Position numbers and translations under genes: made by a program. This document shows positions 1 through 5,834 of a stretch of 8,129 nt of DNA, piece by piece. Under the pieces are notes generated by a model. It was not told the origin of the DNA. It made no database searches and saw nothing but the letters and a program-made list of their open reading frames with translations. The first letter of the stretch is position 1, and each line of letters begins with the position of its first letter. The DNA lies in contig URUZ01000278.1 in NCBI GenBank assembly GCA_900551225.1, positions 1-8,129 on the forward strand, read 5' to 3'. This stretch comes from an uncultured Clostridium sp. (GTDB lineage: Bacteria > Bacillota > Clostridia > Lachnospirales > Lachnospiraceae).

Positions 1-25
1 CAGAAACTCTGAGGAGACTTAACGA

Positions 26-1111
26 ATGAAACAGAAGAACTGGAAGAAAATATTGGGGGCAGCCGTGGGCTGCCTCCTGGCTTTGACCGTGCTTGTGGCA
101 GCAGGCGCGGCGTTTATGTTCAGGCATGAGCTGAAGACTCTTGCTTCCCTGAAAAAGGTGGATGACAATGTGCTCTACGTGATGGAGTATGATGGGGATT
201 ATGGGCTGGATGAGTTTCTGGAGACAGGGGCCAGCAGTGACGGGGAGTTGGTCTCTTTTGTGACCAAACGCCTGTTGAAGGGGCTGCCGCTGAACTTTTC
301 TATACCTGATCTGGGCTGCTCCACTTTCAGCGCCCAGACAGAGGAGGGGGATCAGATCTTTGGACGGAATTTTGACCTGACTTATTCACCGGCCCTGTTT
401 GTGAGGACAGAGCCGGAGAACGGATACCGGTCGTATTCTACGGTGAATCTGGCATTTCTGGGATTCGGGGAGGATAAGCTGCCGGATACCCTGGGGCGCA
501 AGGTGATTACCCTGGCGGCCCCATACGCGCCGTTGGACGGTCTCAATGAGATGGGACTGGCCATTGCGGTGCTGAAGATTGCAGATGAACCCACCAATCA
601 GGACACGGGGAAGATTGACATCACCACCACCACAGCGGTGCGCCTGGTGCTGGACAGGGCGGCCACAGTGGAGGAGGCGGTAAAGCTGCTGGAACAGTAC
701 GACATGCATTCCTCGGCGGGCAGCAACTACCATTTCCAGATTGCGGATGCATCGGGCAGCAGTGTTGTGGCTGAGTATGTGGATAATGAGCTGGTGGTGC
801 TACCGGCTGAGAAGAATTACCAGATGGCCACCAATTTTCTGCTGGCGCCTCAGAAGTATAATTTCGGCAACGGTCAGGACCGATTCCAGATTCTGGAAGA
901 AACCTTGGATGGCTGCGGCGGGGTGCTGGCGGATGGACAGGCGGGAATGGATCTTTTGGAAGCCGCGTCTACAGACTGGCATATGTCCCAGTCCGGGCGG
1001 CGTAATGCCACCCAGTGGTCCATCATTTTCAACTGCACGGATCTGACGGCAGAGGTGGTCACCGGGCGCCAGTATGATAAACCGGCCCATGTATTTCAGC
1101 TGGATGAGTAA
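26..1111 (+). CDS. Membrane-anchored linear amide C-N hydrolase (choloylglycine hydrolase / C45-like Ntn hydrolase)
   Basis: Predicted Ntn-hydrolase that cleaves a linear amide bond; the substrate (bile-salt amide, N-acyl amide, beta-lactam or lipid amide) cannot be told from sequence. Residues 1-8 are basic and about 9-32 form one hydrophobic segment, so the enzyme is probably anchored with its catalytic domain outside the cytoplasm. The candidate nucleophile is Cys98 in the motif LGCSTF, followed by GRNFD (113-117; Arg114, Asp117), DGLNEMGL (171-178), a TNF motif with Asn270, and RRNATQWSIIFN near the C-terminus. These match the order of Cys, Arg/Asp, Asn and late Arg residues in bile-salt hydrolase and penicillin acylase relatives. 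Because Cys98 is internal and preceded by Gly, it would have to be exposed by Gly-Cys autocleavage, as in C45 acyltransferases, or work unprocessed. The start is supported by GAGGAGA about 7 nt upstream of ATG. The gene's promoter lies outside the window. Family call fairly sure, substrate unknown. Confidence 0.82.
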   Translation: MKQKNWKKILGAAVGCLLALTVLVAAGAAFMFRHELKTLASLKKVDDNVLYVMEYDGDYGLDEFLETGASSDGELVSFVTKRLLKGLPLNFSIPDLGCSTFSAQTEEGDQIFGRNFDLTYSPALFVRTEPENGYRSYSTVNLAFLGFGEDKLPDTLGRKVITLAAPYAPLDGLNEMGLAIAVLKIADEPTNQDTGKIDITTTTAVRLVLDRAATVEEAVKLLEQYDMHSSAGSNYHFQIADASGSSVVAEYVDNELVVLPAEKNYQMATNFLLAPQKYNFGNGQDRFQILEETLDGCGGVLADGQAGMDLLEAASTDWHMSQSGRRNATQWSIIFNCTDLTAEVVTGRQYDKPAHVFQLDE

Positions 1112-1129
1112 CTTCTGTGGATTTTAATA

Positions 1130-1158
1130 TTGACATATGTCATAAATGGATTTATAAT
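1130..1158 (+). promoter_or_regulatory. Consensus sigma-A promoter of the DUF134-NifX-like unit
   Basis: TTGACA at 1130-1135 and TATAAT at 1153-1158 are separated by exactly 17 bp, a perfect match to the vegetative promoter consensus. It lies 41 bp upstream of the ATG at 1199. The -35 hexamer is embedded in a palindrome, and a second copy of the palindrome starts just downstream of the -10. A promoter this strong would normally need repression. Confidence 0.85.
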
Positions 1159-1173
1159 AAATGACATAAGTCA
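1131..1173 (+). promoter_or_regulatory. Paired palindromic operator sites flanking the -10 element
   Basis: TGACATATGTCA (1131-1142) is a perfect 12-bp palindrome. TGACATAAGTCA (1162-1173) is the same site with one mismatch. Their centres are 31 bp apart, about three helical turns, so both would face the same side of the DNA. The extended arms TTGACATATGTCAT and ATGACATAAGTCAA are also inverted repeats of each other (13 of 14). Site 1 covers the -35 box and site 2 covers the likely transcription start, the layout expected for a repressor. The most economical binder is the DUF134 protein encoded immediately downstream; this is inference. Confidence 0.7.
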
Positions 1174-1198
1174 AAAACAGCGCAAAAGGAGATTTGAT

Positions 1199-1594
1199 AT
1201 GGCACGTCCCTACAAGGCCAGAAGAGTCTGCTCATTACCGGAGGTGGATGTGTTCGGCCCCATCAACCAGAATATGGAGACCCAGGTGGAGCTGACTCTG
1301 GAGGAATATGAGACCATCCGTCTGATTGATCTTCTGGACTGCACACAGGAAGAGTGTGCCGGGCAGATGGGCGTGGCCAGGACTACGGTCCAGGCGGTGT
1401 ACAATTCTGCCAGGAAGAAGCTGGCGGACTGCCTGGTTAATGGCAGACGGCTGGAGATACGGGGCGGGAATTACAGAATCTGTCCTGACGCGGGCAGCTG
1501 CTGCCACAAGGATTGTGGGACCAGGGGCTGTCACCGGCGGCGCTGTGAAAACAAAACAGGAGGTTGTTTGAATGAAGATTGCGGTAACATATGA
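1199..1594 (+). CDS. DUF134 / UPF0251 family helix-turn-helix protein with Cys-rich tail
   Basis: A 131-residue predicted DNA-binding protein. The N-terminus MARPYKARRVC, the segment around FGPINQ (19-24) and LTLEEYETIRLIDLL (33-47) are characteristic of the DUF134 family. Residues about 48-82 (ECAGQMGVARTTVQAVYNSA...) form a sigma-70 region-4-like helix-turn-helix. After about residue 90 comes a tail with eight cysteines (95, 101, 102, 106, 111, 116, 123, 128) and one His, suggesting a metal, Fe-S or redox-responsive element. ATG 1199 is chosen because AAAGGAGA lies 6 nt upstream; an in-frame TTG at 1130 sits in the -35 box and cannot be in the transcript. The 3' end overlaps the NifX-like gene by 23 bp, so translation is probably coupled. 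Probably autoregulatory through the palindromes upstream. DUF134 genes are commonly found beside NifX/NifB-domain genes, but the ligand is unknown. Confidence 0.88.
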   Translation: MARPYKARRVCSLPEVDVFGPINQNMETQVELTLEEYETIRLIDLLDCTQEECAGQMGVARTTVQAVYNSARKKLADCLVNGRRLEIRGGNYRICPDAGSCCHKDCGTRGCHRRRCENKTGGCLNEDCGNI

Positions 1595-1964
1595 GGATAA
1601 TCAGGTATTTCAGCATTTTGGACATAGCGAGCAGTTTAAGATTTATGAGATCCAGGATAAGAAAGTGGTGTCCTCCCAGGTGGTGGGCACGGGCGGCAGC
1701 GGACATGAAGCGCTGGCCGGCTTCTTGAAGCGCATGGGCGTGGAGGGGCTGATCTGCGGTGGAATCGGCGGAGGTGCCAGGACGGCTTTGGCCCAGGCGG
1801 ATATCCAGCTGTATCCTGGTGTGACAGGGGAGGCGGATGCTGCGGTTGAGGCGCTGTTGCAGGGGACTCTGGAGTTTAATCCGGATACTGTGTGCAATCA
1901 TCACCATGAGGGCGAGGGGCATAGCTGCCATGGTAGTGGGCATAGCTGTGGGGGACATAATTGA
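1572..1964 (+). CDS. NifX/NafY-type dinitrogenase iron-molybdenum cofactor-binding-like protein with His/Cys-rich tail
   Basis: A 130-residue protein of the dinitrogenase Fe-Mo cofactor biosynthesis superfamily (NifX, NafY, NifB C-terminal domain; RNase-H-like fold). Visible family marks are the start MKIAVTYEDN, the QHFGHSEQF motif (14-22), and the ICGGIGGGA loop (61-69) followed by ALAQADIQLYPGVTGEADAAVEALLQG. Residues 108-130 form a tail dense in ligands (Cys108, His110-112, His117, Cys119, His120, His124, Cys126, His129), a likely metal-binding site. No nitrogenase structural genes are in view, so a general role in holding or moving a metal cluster is more likely than nitrogen fixation. 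AGGAGG at 1558-1563 supports the ATG. The gene starts inside the 3' end of the DUF134 gene and shares its promoter. Family sure; biological role of such stand-alone proteins is poorly known. Confidence 0.88.
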   Translation: MKIAVTYEDNQVFQHFGHSEQFKIYEIQDKKVVSSQVVGTGGSGHEALAGFLKRMGVEGLICGGIGGGARTALAQADIQLYPGVTGEADAAVEALLQGTLEFNPDTVCNHHHEGEGHSCHGSGHSCGGHN

Positions 1965-2009
1965 TTTTGGATGTGGTTGATCAATCATAATCGCAGCAGG
2001 TAAGATGAG

Positions 2010-2034
2010 TCCCGGGACAGATGCTGCCCCGGGA
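2010..2034 (+). other. GC-rich hairpin downstream of the NifX-like gene (possible weak terminator)
   Basis: TCCCGGG (2010-2016) pairs with CCCGGGA (2028-2034) around an 11-nt loop. It sits 45 bp after the stop codon of the NifX-like gene, where a terminator is expected, but no T-tract follows, so a standard intrinsic terminator is not supported. The loop contains TGCTGC, complementary to GCAGCA copies on both sides (1993-1998 and 2041-2046), which would allow alternative pairing. Confidence 0.4.
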
Positions 2035-2052
2035 TTCGTTGCAGCACCAGAT

Positions 2053-2104
2053 TTGACATTGACAGCCACGGCAATTGCGCAAATATATACCAGTGTGCTA
2101 AAAT
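2053..2104 (+). promoter_or_regulatory. Candidate promoter region for the LysR-type regulator gene
   Basis: Tandem TTGACA hexamers occur at 2053-2058 and 2059-2064. The second is followed after 17-19 bp by AT-rich -10-like sequence (AATATA at 2082-2087 or TATATA at 2084-2089). An alternative is TTGCGC (2075-2080) with TAAAAT (2099-2104), spacing 18. The region lies 40-90 bp before the regulator start at 2145, so a promoter here is likely, but the exact one cannot be chosen by eye. Confidence 0.5.
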
Positions 2105-2144
2105 GCATATGTAAGTAAAACTACAGCCTGGCAGAGGAGGTCCT

Positions 2145-3047
2145 ATGCAGATACAGCAGCTGGTATATTTTGTTAAAATAGCGGATATGGGAAGCATGAA
2201 TAAGGCGGCGGAGGCGCTGCTGATCACTCAGCCCAACCTGAGCCGGGCGATCATGAACCTGGAAGCAGAGCTGAACATAGAGGTCTTTATACGCAACAAT
2301 AAAGGCGTTGTCCTGACTGAGGATGGAAAGAAGCTGTACCAGTATACGCGGACCATTTTGAATCAGCTGGACCTGATAGAGGGGATTGCATCAAGGGAGT
2401 CAACTCCGGTCCTATCTATTGCCTCCTACCCCCTCATATCCATTTCCAGGCTGGCCAGCCTGGTATACAATAAACATAAGGGCGAGGATATTAAAATCCA
2501 GCTGCTGGAACGCAGGATGCAGCGCGTTATAGAGACAGTGGAGAGCGGGGAGGCAGAGCTGGGGTTCCTGCTCTACAACAATGTGCAGACCAAGGAGCTG
2601 AAGCACATGCTCCATTATAAGAATATTGAGCTCAACTACCTGGGGGCGGACACCTGGTATGCAAATGTTGGGCCAAACAGCCCATTGTATGACAGGGAAG
2701 AGGTGGAGGCAGAGGAACTGCTGCGTTACCCGGTGGTCAGAATGCCGGATGACTATTTTTCCAATCTGACTTTTTATCTCACGGTTGGGGGCGTTCTGCT
2801 GACAGAGTTTAAAAAGGTTGAATATATGAGCGATAATGCTGCTGTTATAAATTTGCTGCAGTATACGGATGTGTTCCGGTTTGGTCCCGGAATCAGCCGG
2901 GAAGATTTTGCATTGCACGGTATCAGGACAATTCCTATTAAAAACTGTGGGGTGGAGGTCAGTATTGCCTGGATACGGAGGAAAAAAGAGATATTGAGCG
3001 CAACGGCGCAGGAATTTGTGCAGATATTGGAGACTTGGGTTGTATGA
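2145..3047 (+). CDS. LysR-type transcriptional regulator
   Basis: A 300-residue LysR-family regulator of normal length. Residues 1-60 are the winged helix-turn-helix: LVYFVKIADMGSMNKAAE, then ITQPNLSRAIMNLEAEL as recognition helix and NIEVFIRNNKGVVLTEDG as wing. A linker helix (about 60-85) joins the effector-binding domain (about 88-295), which is more divergent. ATG 2145 has GAGGAGG 4 nt upstream. The gene ends in its own terminator, and the peptidase-membrane-lyase operon begins about 200 bp downstream in the same direction. A LysR regulator next to such an operon is usually its activator; the inducer is probably a substrate or product of the pathway, which is inference. LysR proteins often sit divergent from their target, so this tandem arrangement is a little less typical. 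Confidence 0.9.
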   Translation: MQIQQLVYFVKIADMGSMNKAAEALLITQPNLSRAIMNLEAELNIEVFIRNNKGVVLTEDGKKLYQYTRTILNQLDLIEGIASRESTPVLSIASYPLISISRLASLVYNKHKGEDIKIQLLERRMQRVIETVESGEAELGFLLYNNVQTKELKHMLHYKNIELNYLGADTWYANVGPNSPLYDREEVEAEELLRYPVVRMPDDYFSNLTFYLTVGGVLLTEFKKVEYMSDNAAVINLLQYTDVFRFGPGISREDFALHGIRTIPIKNCGVEVSIAWIRRKKEILSATAQEFVQILETWVV

Positions 3048-3078
3048 AGGAGAGGATAGAAATATCTTCTCTTTTTTT
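3047..3078 (+). terminator. Intrinsic terminator of the LysR-type gene
   Basis: A 12-bp stem (3047-3058 with 3063-3074, two G-T pairs) closes a GAAA tetraloop (3059-3062). A run of seven T follows the last C, at 3072-3078. The stem begins at the last base of the stop codon. It separates the regulator transcript from the downstream operon, implying that the operon has its own promoter between 3079 and 3254. Confidence 0.9.
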
Positions 3079-3140
3079 GTTCTGTCCGGTAAAGCGCCGC
3101 TGCTGAAGCTGGCTATGCCTATTATTTATAACTGGGAAAT

Positions 3141-3232
3141 AAAAAACAAAGATTATGCAAAAATACAATATTGAGATAATATTATTACAACAAATAAAAC
3201 AATTTGCACAATAAATGTTACGTTTAACGAAT
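3141..3232 (+). promoter_or_regulatory. AT-rich control region upstream of the M20 peptidase operon, with short palindromes
   Basis: The terminator upstream and the operon start at 3255 place the operon promoter here. The stretch is strongly AT-rich. It contains CAATATTG (3166-3173), a perfect palindrome, and ATAATATTAT (3176-3185), another perfect palindrome directly after it. No good consensus promoter is visible; TTGAGA (3171-3176) with TAAAAC (3195-3200), spacing 18, is the best weak pair. Poor promoter boxes next to palindromes fit an activator-dependent (LysR) promoter. Binding is inference. Confidence 0.45.
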
Positions 3233-3254
3233 TGGTAGCGGAAGGAGTACAAGG

Positions 3255-4415
3255 ATGCAGCAGATCTATGATGCGGTGCGCAGAAGCGTGGAAGAAAACC
3301 GGGAAAAAATGCTTGCCCTATGGGAGAAGATTGTAAACATTGACAGCGGCTCCAGGAATATAGCGGGTGTGGAAGCGGTTTGCGCCATCCTTAGGGAGGA
3401 AATGGAGTGCATTGGGATGGATACCAGAGTAATTCCTACAGGCAGCGCAGGCCCGGTTCTGGTTGGAGAGTGGTGCGGGGATGCAATTAAAAAGCCGCTT
3501 CTGTTCATCGGCCATATGGACACAGTGTTTAAGGACGGAACGGTTCAAGAGAACCCCTTCACAATTGACGAGAAGGGGCTGGCTCACGGACCCGGAGTCC
3601 TGGACATGAAGGCGGGCCTGGTAATCTCTGTTTTTGCCATCAGGGCTTTGAGGGACAGCGGATACACAGAGCGGCCCATTAAATGTATCTTTGTGGGGGA
3701 TGAAGAAAATCTTCATATGTTTTCCACTGCCAAAGATATCATGATTTCCGAACTGGATAATGCGGAGGCTGCCTTTAACTTCGAAACAGGCTATATGGAC
3801 GATGGATTGGTGGTGGGAAGAAAAGGCGGTGGAATCATAGATGTACTTGTGTACGGGGAACAGGCCCATTCAGGGATTGCGCCGGAAAAGGGACGAAGCG
3901 CTGTGGCAGAGATGGCCTATAAAGTCGTGGAGATTGAGTCGCACAGGGACATTGAGAGAGGGAAGCTGATTAACTGCGGGGTGGTCAGCGGGGGGATTGG
4001 CGAGAATACGGTTCCGGGTGAGGCCAAAATCAGTATAGGAATCCGCTTTCCGTCCCTGGCAGTCAGAGATGAGATACTGGCAGATATCAGGGCAGCCACA
4101 GATCAGGTCCATATTGAGGGCACCCATGCTAAGATGCAGGTCCGCATGATGATGGAGTGTATGGAGACAACGGACGGTGTGATGAAATTATTTGAGCATG
4201 TGCGGAGTGTGGCGGAGGAATGCGGATATGGGGATGTGCACTCATTTTCGGTTGGAGGCGTATCGGATTCGGGTGTCAGCGTGTCACACGGAGTGCCAAC
4301 TGTATGCGCCATGGGCGTGAAAGGGGAAGGCAACCATACAAAGGATGAATATGCAGAGGTGGACAGCCTGTTTGAGCGGACTGTGCTGGCCGCCTGCGCT
4401 GCATATACATTATAA
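3255..4415 (+). CDS. M20-family metallopeptidase (CPG2-like carboxypeptidase/dipeptidase)
   Basis: A 386-residue cytoplasmic (no signal peptide) two-zinc amidohydrolase of the M20 family, closest in motif layout to glutamate carboxypeptidase CPG2. Predicted metal ligands: His87 in GHMDTVF (with Asp89), Asp117 in GVLDMKAG (bridging), Glu151 and Glu177 (NFETG), and His361 (GNHTKDEY). Glu150 in GDEEN is the catalytic base. The middle segment (about 186-300, with AHSG at 204-207) is the dimerisation lid. Usual wording of the Asp motif is D-x-K-G-G; here it is DMKAG. M20 enzymes remove a C-terminal residue from short peptides or split N-acyl amino acids; this one's substrate is unknown. AAGGAG 8 nt upstream supports ATG 3255. 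It is the first gene of the operon and is followed after 17 bp by the YjiH-like gene, so it probably works on what that membrane pair carries. Confidence 0.88.
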   Translation: MQQIYDAVRRSVEENREKMLALWEKIVNIDSGSRNIAGVEAVCAILREEMECIGMDTRVIPTGSAGPVLVGEWCGDAIKKPLLFIGHMDTVFKDGTVQENPFTIDEKGLAHGPGVLDMKAGLVISVFAIRALRDSGYTERPIKCIFVGDEENLHMFSTAKDIMISELDNAEAAFNFETGYMDDGLVVGRKGGGIIDVLVYGEQAHSGIAPEKGRSAVAEMAYKVVEIESHRDIERGKLINCGVVSGGIGENTVPGEAKISIGIRFPSLAVRDEILADIRAATDQVHIEGTHAKMQVRMMMECMETTDGVMKLFEHVRSVAEECGYGDVHSFSVGGVSDSGVSVSHGVPTVCAMGVKGEGNHTKDEYAEVDSLFERTVLAACAAYTL

Positions 4416-4432
4416 AAAGAGGAGGCAGAACA

Positions 4433-5092
4433 ATGGGGAAGTTAAAAAATGAAGTTCTGGAACAGGCTGCAAAGCCAAAGGCAGGGATAGGCGCATGGGT
4501 TTCTCTGGCTGTGCTGATAGTGATACTCTCAGGCGCCTTCAGAACTAGTGAATCCGCGCTGAAGGTGATGGATTTCACCAACCTGTGCGGAAATTTTGGG
4601 CAGATCGGGGATACGGGGGCCAATTTTATCGGAAAAGGCGGAATGGGCGCAAGGGATGGATTTATGGCGGGCCTGAATCTGATCCCGGCGGTGATGTTCT
4701 TCTGCGGGATTCTGGGCGTATTTGAGCAGCTGGGGGCATTTAAGGCATCGGATATCCTGTTCCGGCCAATCTTAAAACCCCTTCTGGACATTCCGGGGAA
4801 ATGCGGTGTTGCGTTTATCAGCAGCTTTACAGGGTCGGATGTTGCGGCTGTCATGACCAGGGAGCTGGCGGATACCGGGGATCTGACAGATGATGAGAGG
4901 ACCATATTTGTTGCGTACCAGTATGCCGGTTCTGCCTGTATCAATAATACCATTACGGGCGGAGCGCCTCTGATTGCCATCTGCCCGGTGGCCCTGGGGC
5001 CTGTGATTGTAATTGAATTTGTCTGCAAGCTGGTGGGAGCCAACCTGGTCCGCCTGATACTTAAGATTGCTCAGAAGAAAGGAGCGCGCTGA
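4433..5092 (+). CDS. YjiH-like nucleoside recognition (Gate) domain membrane protein
   Basis: A 219-residue integral membrane protein with predicted hydrophobic segments at about 20-36, 77-98, 122-143 and 172-200. The segment SFTGSDVAAVMTRELADTG (131-149) followed by LTDDERTIFVAYQYAGSACINNT is the Gate-domain (nucleoside recognition, SpmA/SpmB/FeoB-related) pattern. The gene is directly followed by a YjiG-like gene, so the two resemble the E. coli YjiH/YjiG pair, which I recall being encoded beside the isoaspartyl dipeptidase gene iadA. That peptidase link is repeated here with an M20 enzyme. The pair is therefore a candidate transporter for a dipeptide or modified amino acid; no substrate is established. 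AGAGGAGG upstream supports ATG 4433. The stop TGA shares its last base with the next ATG. Confidence 0.8.
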   Translation: MGKLKNEVLEQAAKPKAGIGAWVSLAVLIVILSGAFRTSESALKVMDFTNLCGNFGQIGDTGANFIGKGGMGARDGFMAGLNLIPAVMFFCGILGVFEQLGAFKASDILFRPILKPLLDIPGKCGVAFISSFTGSDVAAVMTRELADTGDLTDDERTIFVAYQYAGSACINNTITGGAPLIAICPVALGPVIVIEFVCKLVGANLVRLILKIAQKKGAR

Positions 5093-5571
5093 TGGAAAAT
5101 TCGATGAAGCCGTCTATTGTGGATACTTTTTTAAAGGGATGTGCAAAGGGGTTTAAAGTTGGAATTGAGAATATTACACCAGCTATGATCCTTGGCTATA
5201 CATTGGTTTACATCCTTCAGGCAACCGGCCTGATGACATTTCTGGGGAAGGTTTTTTCACCGGTAATGGGCCTGTTCGGACTTCCGGGGGAGGCATTTGC
5301 AGTCCTCATATCAGCATTTTTTGCAAAGGCATCAGGATGTGCCACCGCAGCGACCATGTATGCAGATGGGATACTGACCCTGGGGCAGGCATCCATGCTG
5401 CTGCCGGCCTGTATTCTGATGGGGACACTGATTGGGCATTACGCGAGAATTGTCCTTGTTGCAGGCACCAATAAACGTTGGCATTCACTGCTGCTGGTTG
5501 TGCCGTTGTTCGATGCGGCGCTGTCGCTTGTGATCATGCGGGTGATACTGACAGCCATGGGAATCGCATAA
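5092..5571 (+). CDS. yjiG: YjiG-like membrane protein, partner of the YjiH-like protein
   Basis: A 159-residue membrane protein of the length expected for YjiG (about 150). The amphipathic N-terminus DTFLKGCAKGFKVGIENITP (11-30) and the later GLPGEAFAVLISAF (63-76) resemble E. coli YjiG in order and wording. Hydrophobic segments lie at about 28-46, 66-90, 100-124 and 132-155. The motif AKASGCATAATM (78-89) and GTLIGHYARIVLVAGT (111-126) carry the polar residues likely to line a path through the membrane. The ATG overlaps the previous stop by one base (TGATG), with AAAGGAG upstream, indicating coupled translation and a roughly 1:1 complex. Likely half of a two-protein carrier; direction and cargo are unknown. 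Confidence 0.82.
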   Translation: MENSMKPSIVDTFLKGCAKGFKVGIENITPAMILGYTLVYILQATGLMTFLGKVFSPVMGLFGLPGEAFAVLISAFFAKASGCATAATMYADGILTLGQASMLLPACILMGTLIGHYARIVLVAGTNKRWHSLLLVVPLFDAALSLVIMRVILTAMGIA

Positions 5572-5587
5572 AGAGGAGGAATCGGGG

Positions 5588-5773
5588 ATGAGCAGGGAAA
5601 CAGCGCTGGTATTGCAGAACGCAGGGATGATCCTGATTGTGGTTGTGATGCTGACAGATACATACCTCTTTCGGCTGGAAGGCAGATTCATCCTTGCCTG
5701 TGCCCTTGTATCCGCAGCCCTTTTAATAAAAGCAATCTGTGTACTGAAACACGATACTGACCGCCAGTCATAG
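5588..5773 (+). CDS. Small two-helix membrane protein (61 residues), unknown function
   Basis: I do not recognise a family. It has two hydrophobic helices, about residues 10-29 and 34-53, joined by a short charged turn (FRLEGRF), with a charged tail (KHDTDRQS) probably on the same side as the N-terminus. AGAGGAGGA lies about 9 nt upstream of ATG 5588, and the gene begins 16 bp after the YjiG-like stop in the same direction, so it is likely expressed with the operon. Its place right after the YjiH/YjiG pair suggests a third, accessory subunit of that membrane complex. This rests on position only. Confidence 0.65.
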   Translation: MSRETALVLQNAGMILIVVVMLTDTYLFRLEGRFILACALVSAALLIKAICVLKHDTDRQS

Positions 5774-5792
5774 AGACGACCGGAGTAAATAA

Positions 5793-5834
5793 ATGATGGC
5801 AGATAAGCCAGAAAGCGGAGGTATAAACCTATGA
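5793..5834 (+). CDS. Possible 13-codon ORF coupled to the lyase start
   Basis: A short reading frame (MMADKPESGGINL) begins at ATG 5793 with GGAG 7 nt upstream and ends in TGA at 5832-5834, overlapping the lyase ATG in an ATGA arrangement. It contains no Trp, Tyr or Cys, so it is not a tnaC-type attenuator peptide. It could raise translation of the lyase by termination-reinitiation, or be chance in a 57-bp gap. Confidence 0.25.
   Translation: MMADKPESGGINL

Noticed and set aside
1130..1198. TTG start adding 23 residues to the DUF134 protein
   Set aside because: The TTG is the first three bases of a perfect -35 box, upstream of the transcription start; ATG 1199 has a good ribosome site and gives the typical family N-terminus MARP.
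1572..1964. Part of a nitrogen-fixation cluster
   Set aside because: No nifHDK, nifB, nifE or nifN in the window; stand-alone NifX-like proteins with DUF134 partners occur in many non-fixing anaerobes.
2053..2064. TTGACATTGACA as a third copy of the DUF134 operator
   Set aside because: It is a direct repeat of a hexamer, not the TGACATATGTCA palindrome; more simply explained as -35 sequence.
1437..2108. 223-codon minus-strand frame opposite the NifX-like gene
   Set aside because: Spans two supported plus-strand genes and their intergenic gap, with no recognisable family in the product.
4276..5043. 255-codon minus-strand frame opposite the YjiH-like gene
   Set aside because: Compositional shadow of two well-supported plus-strand genes; low-complexity product without a domain, and it crosses the gene boundary.
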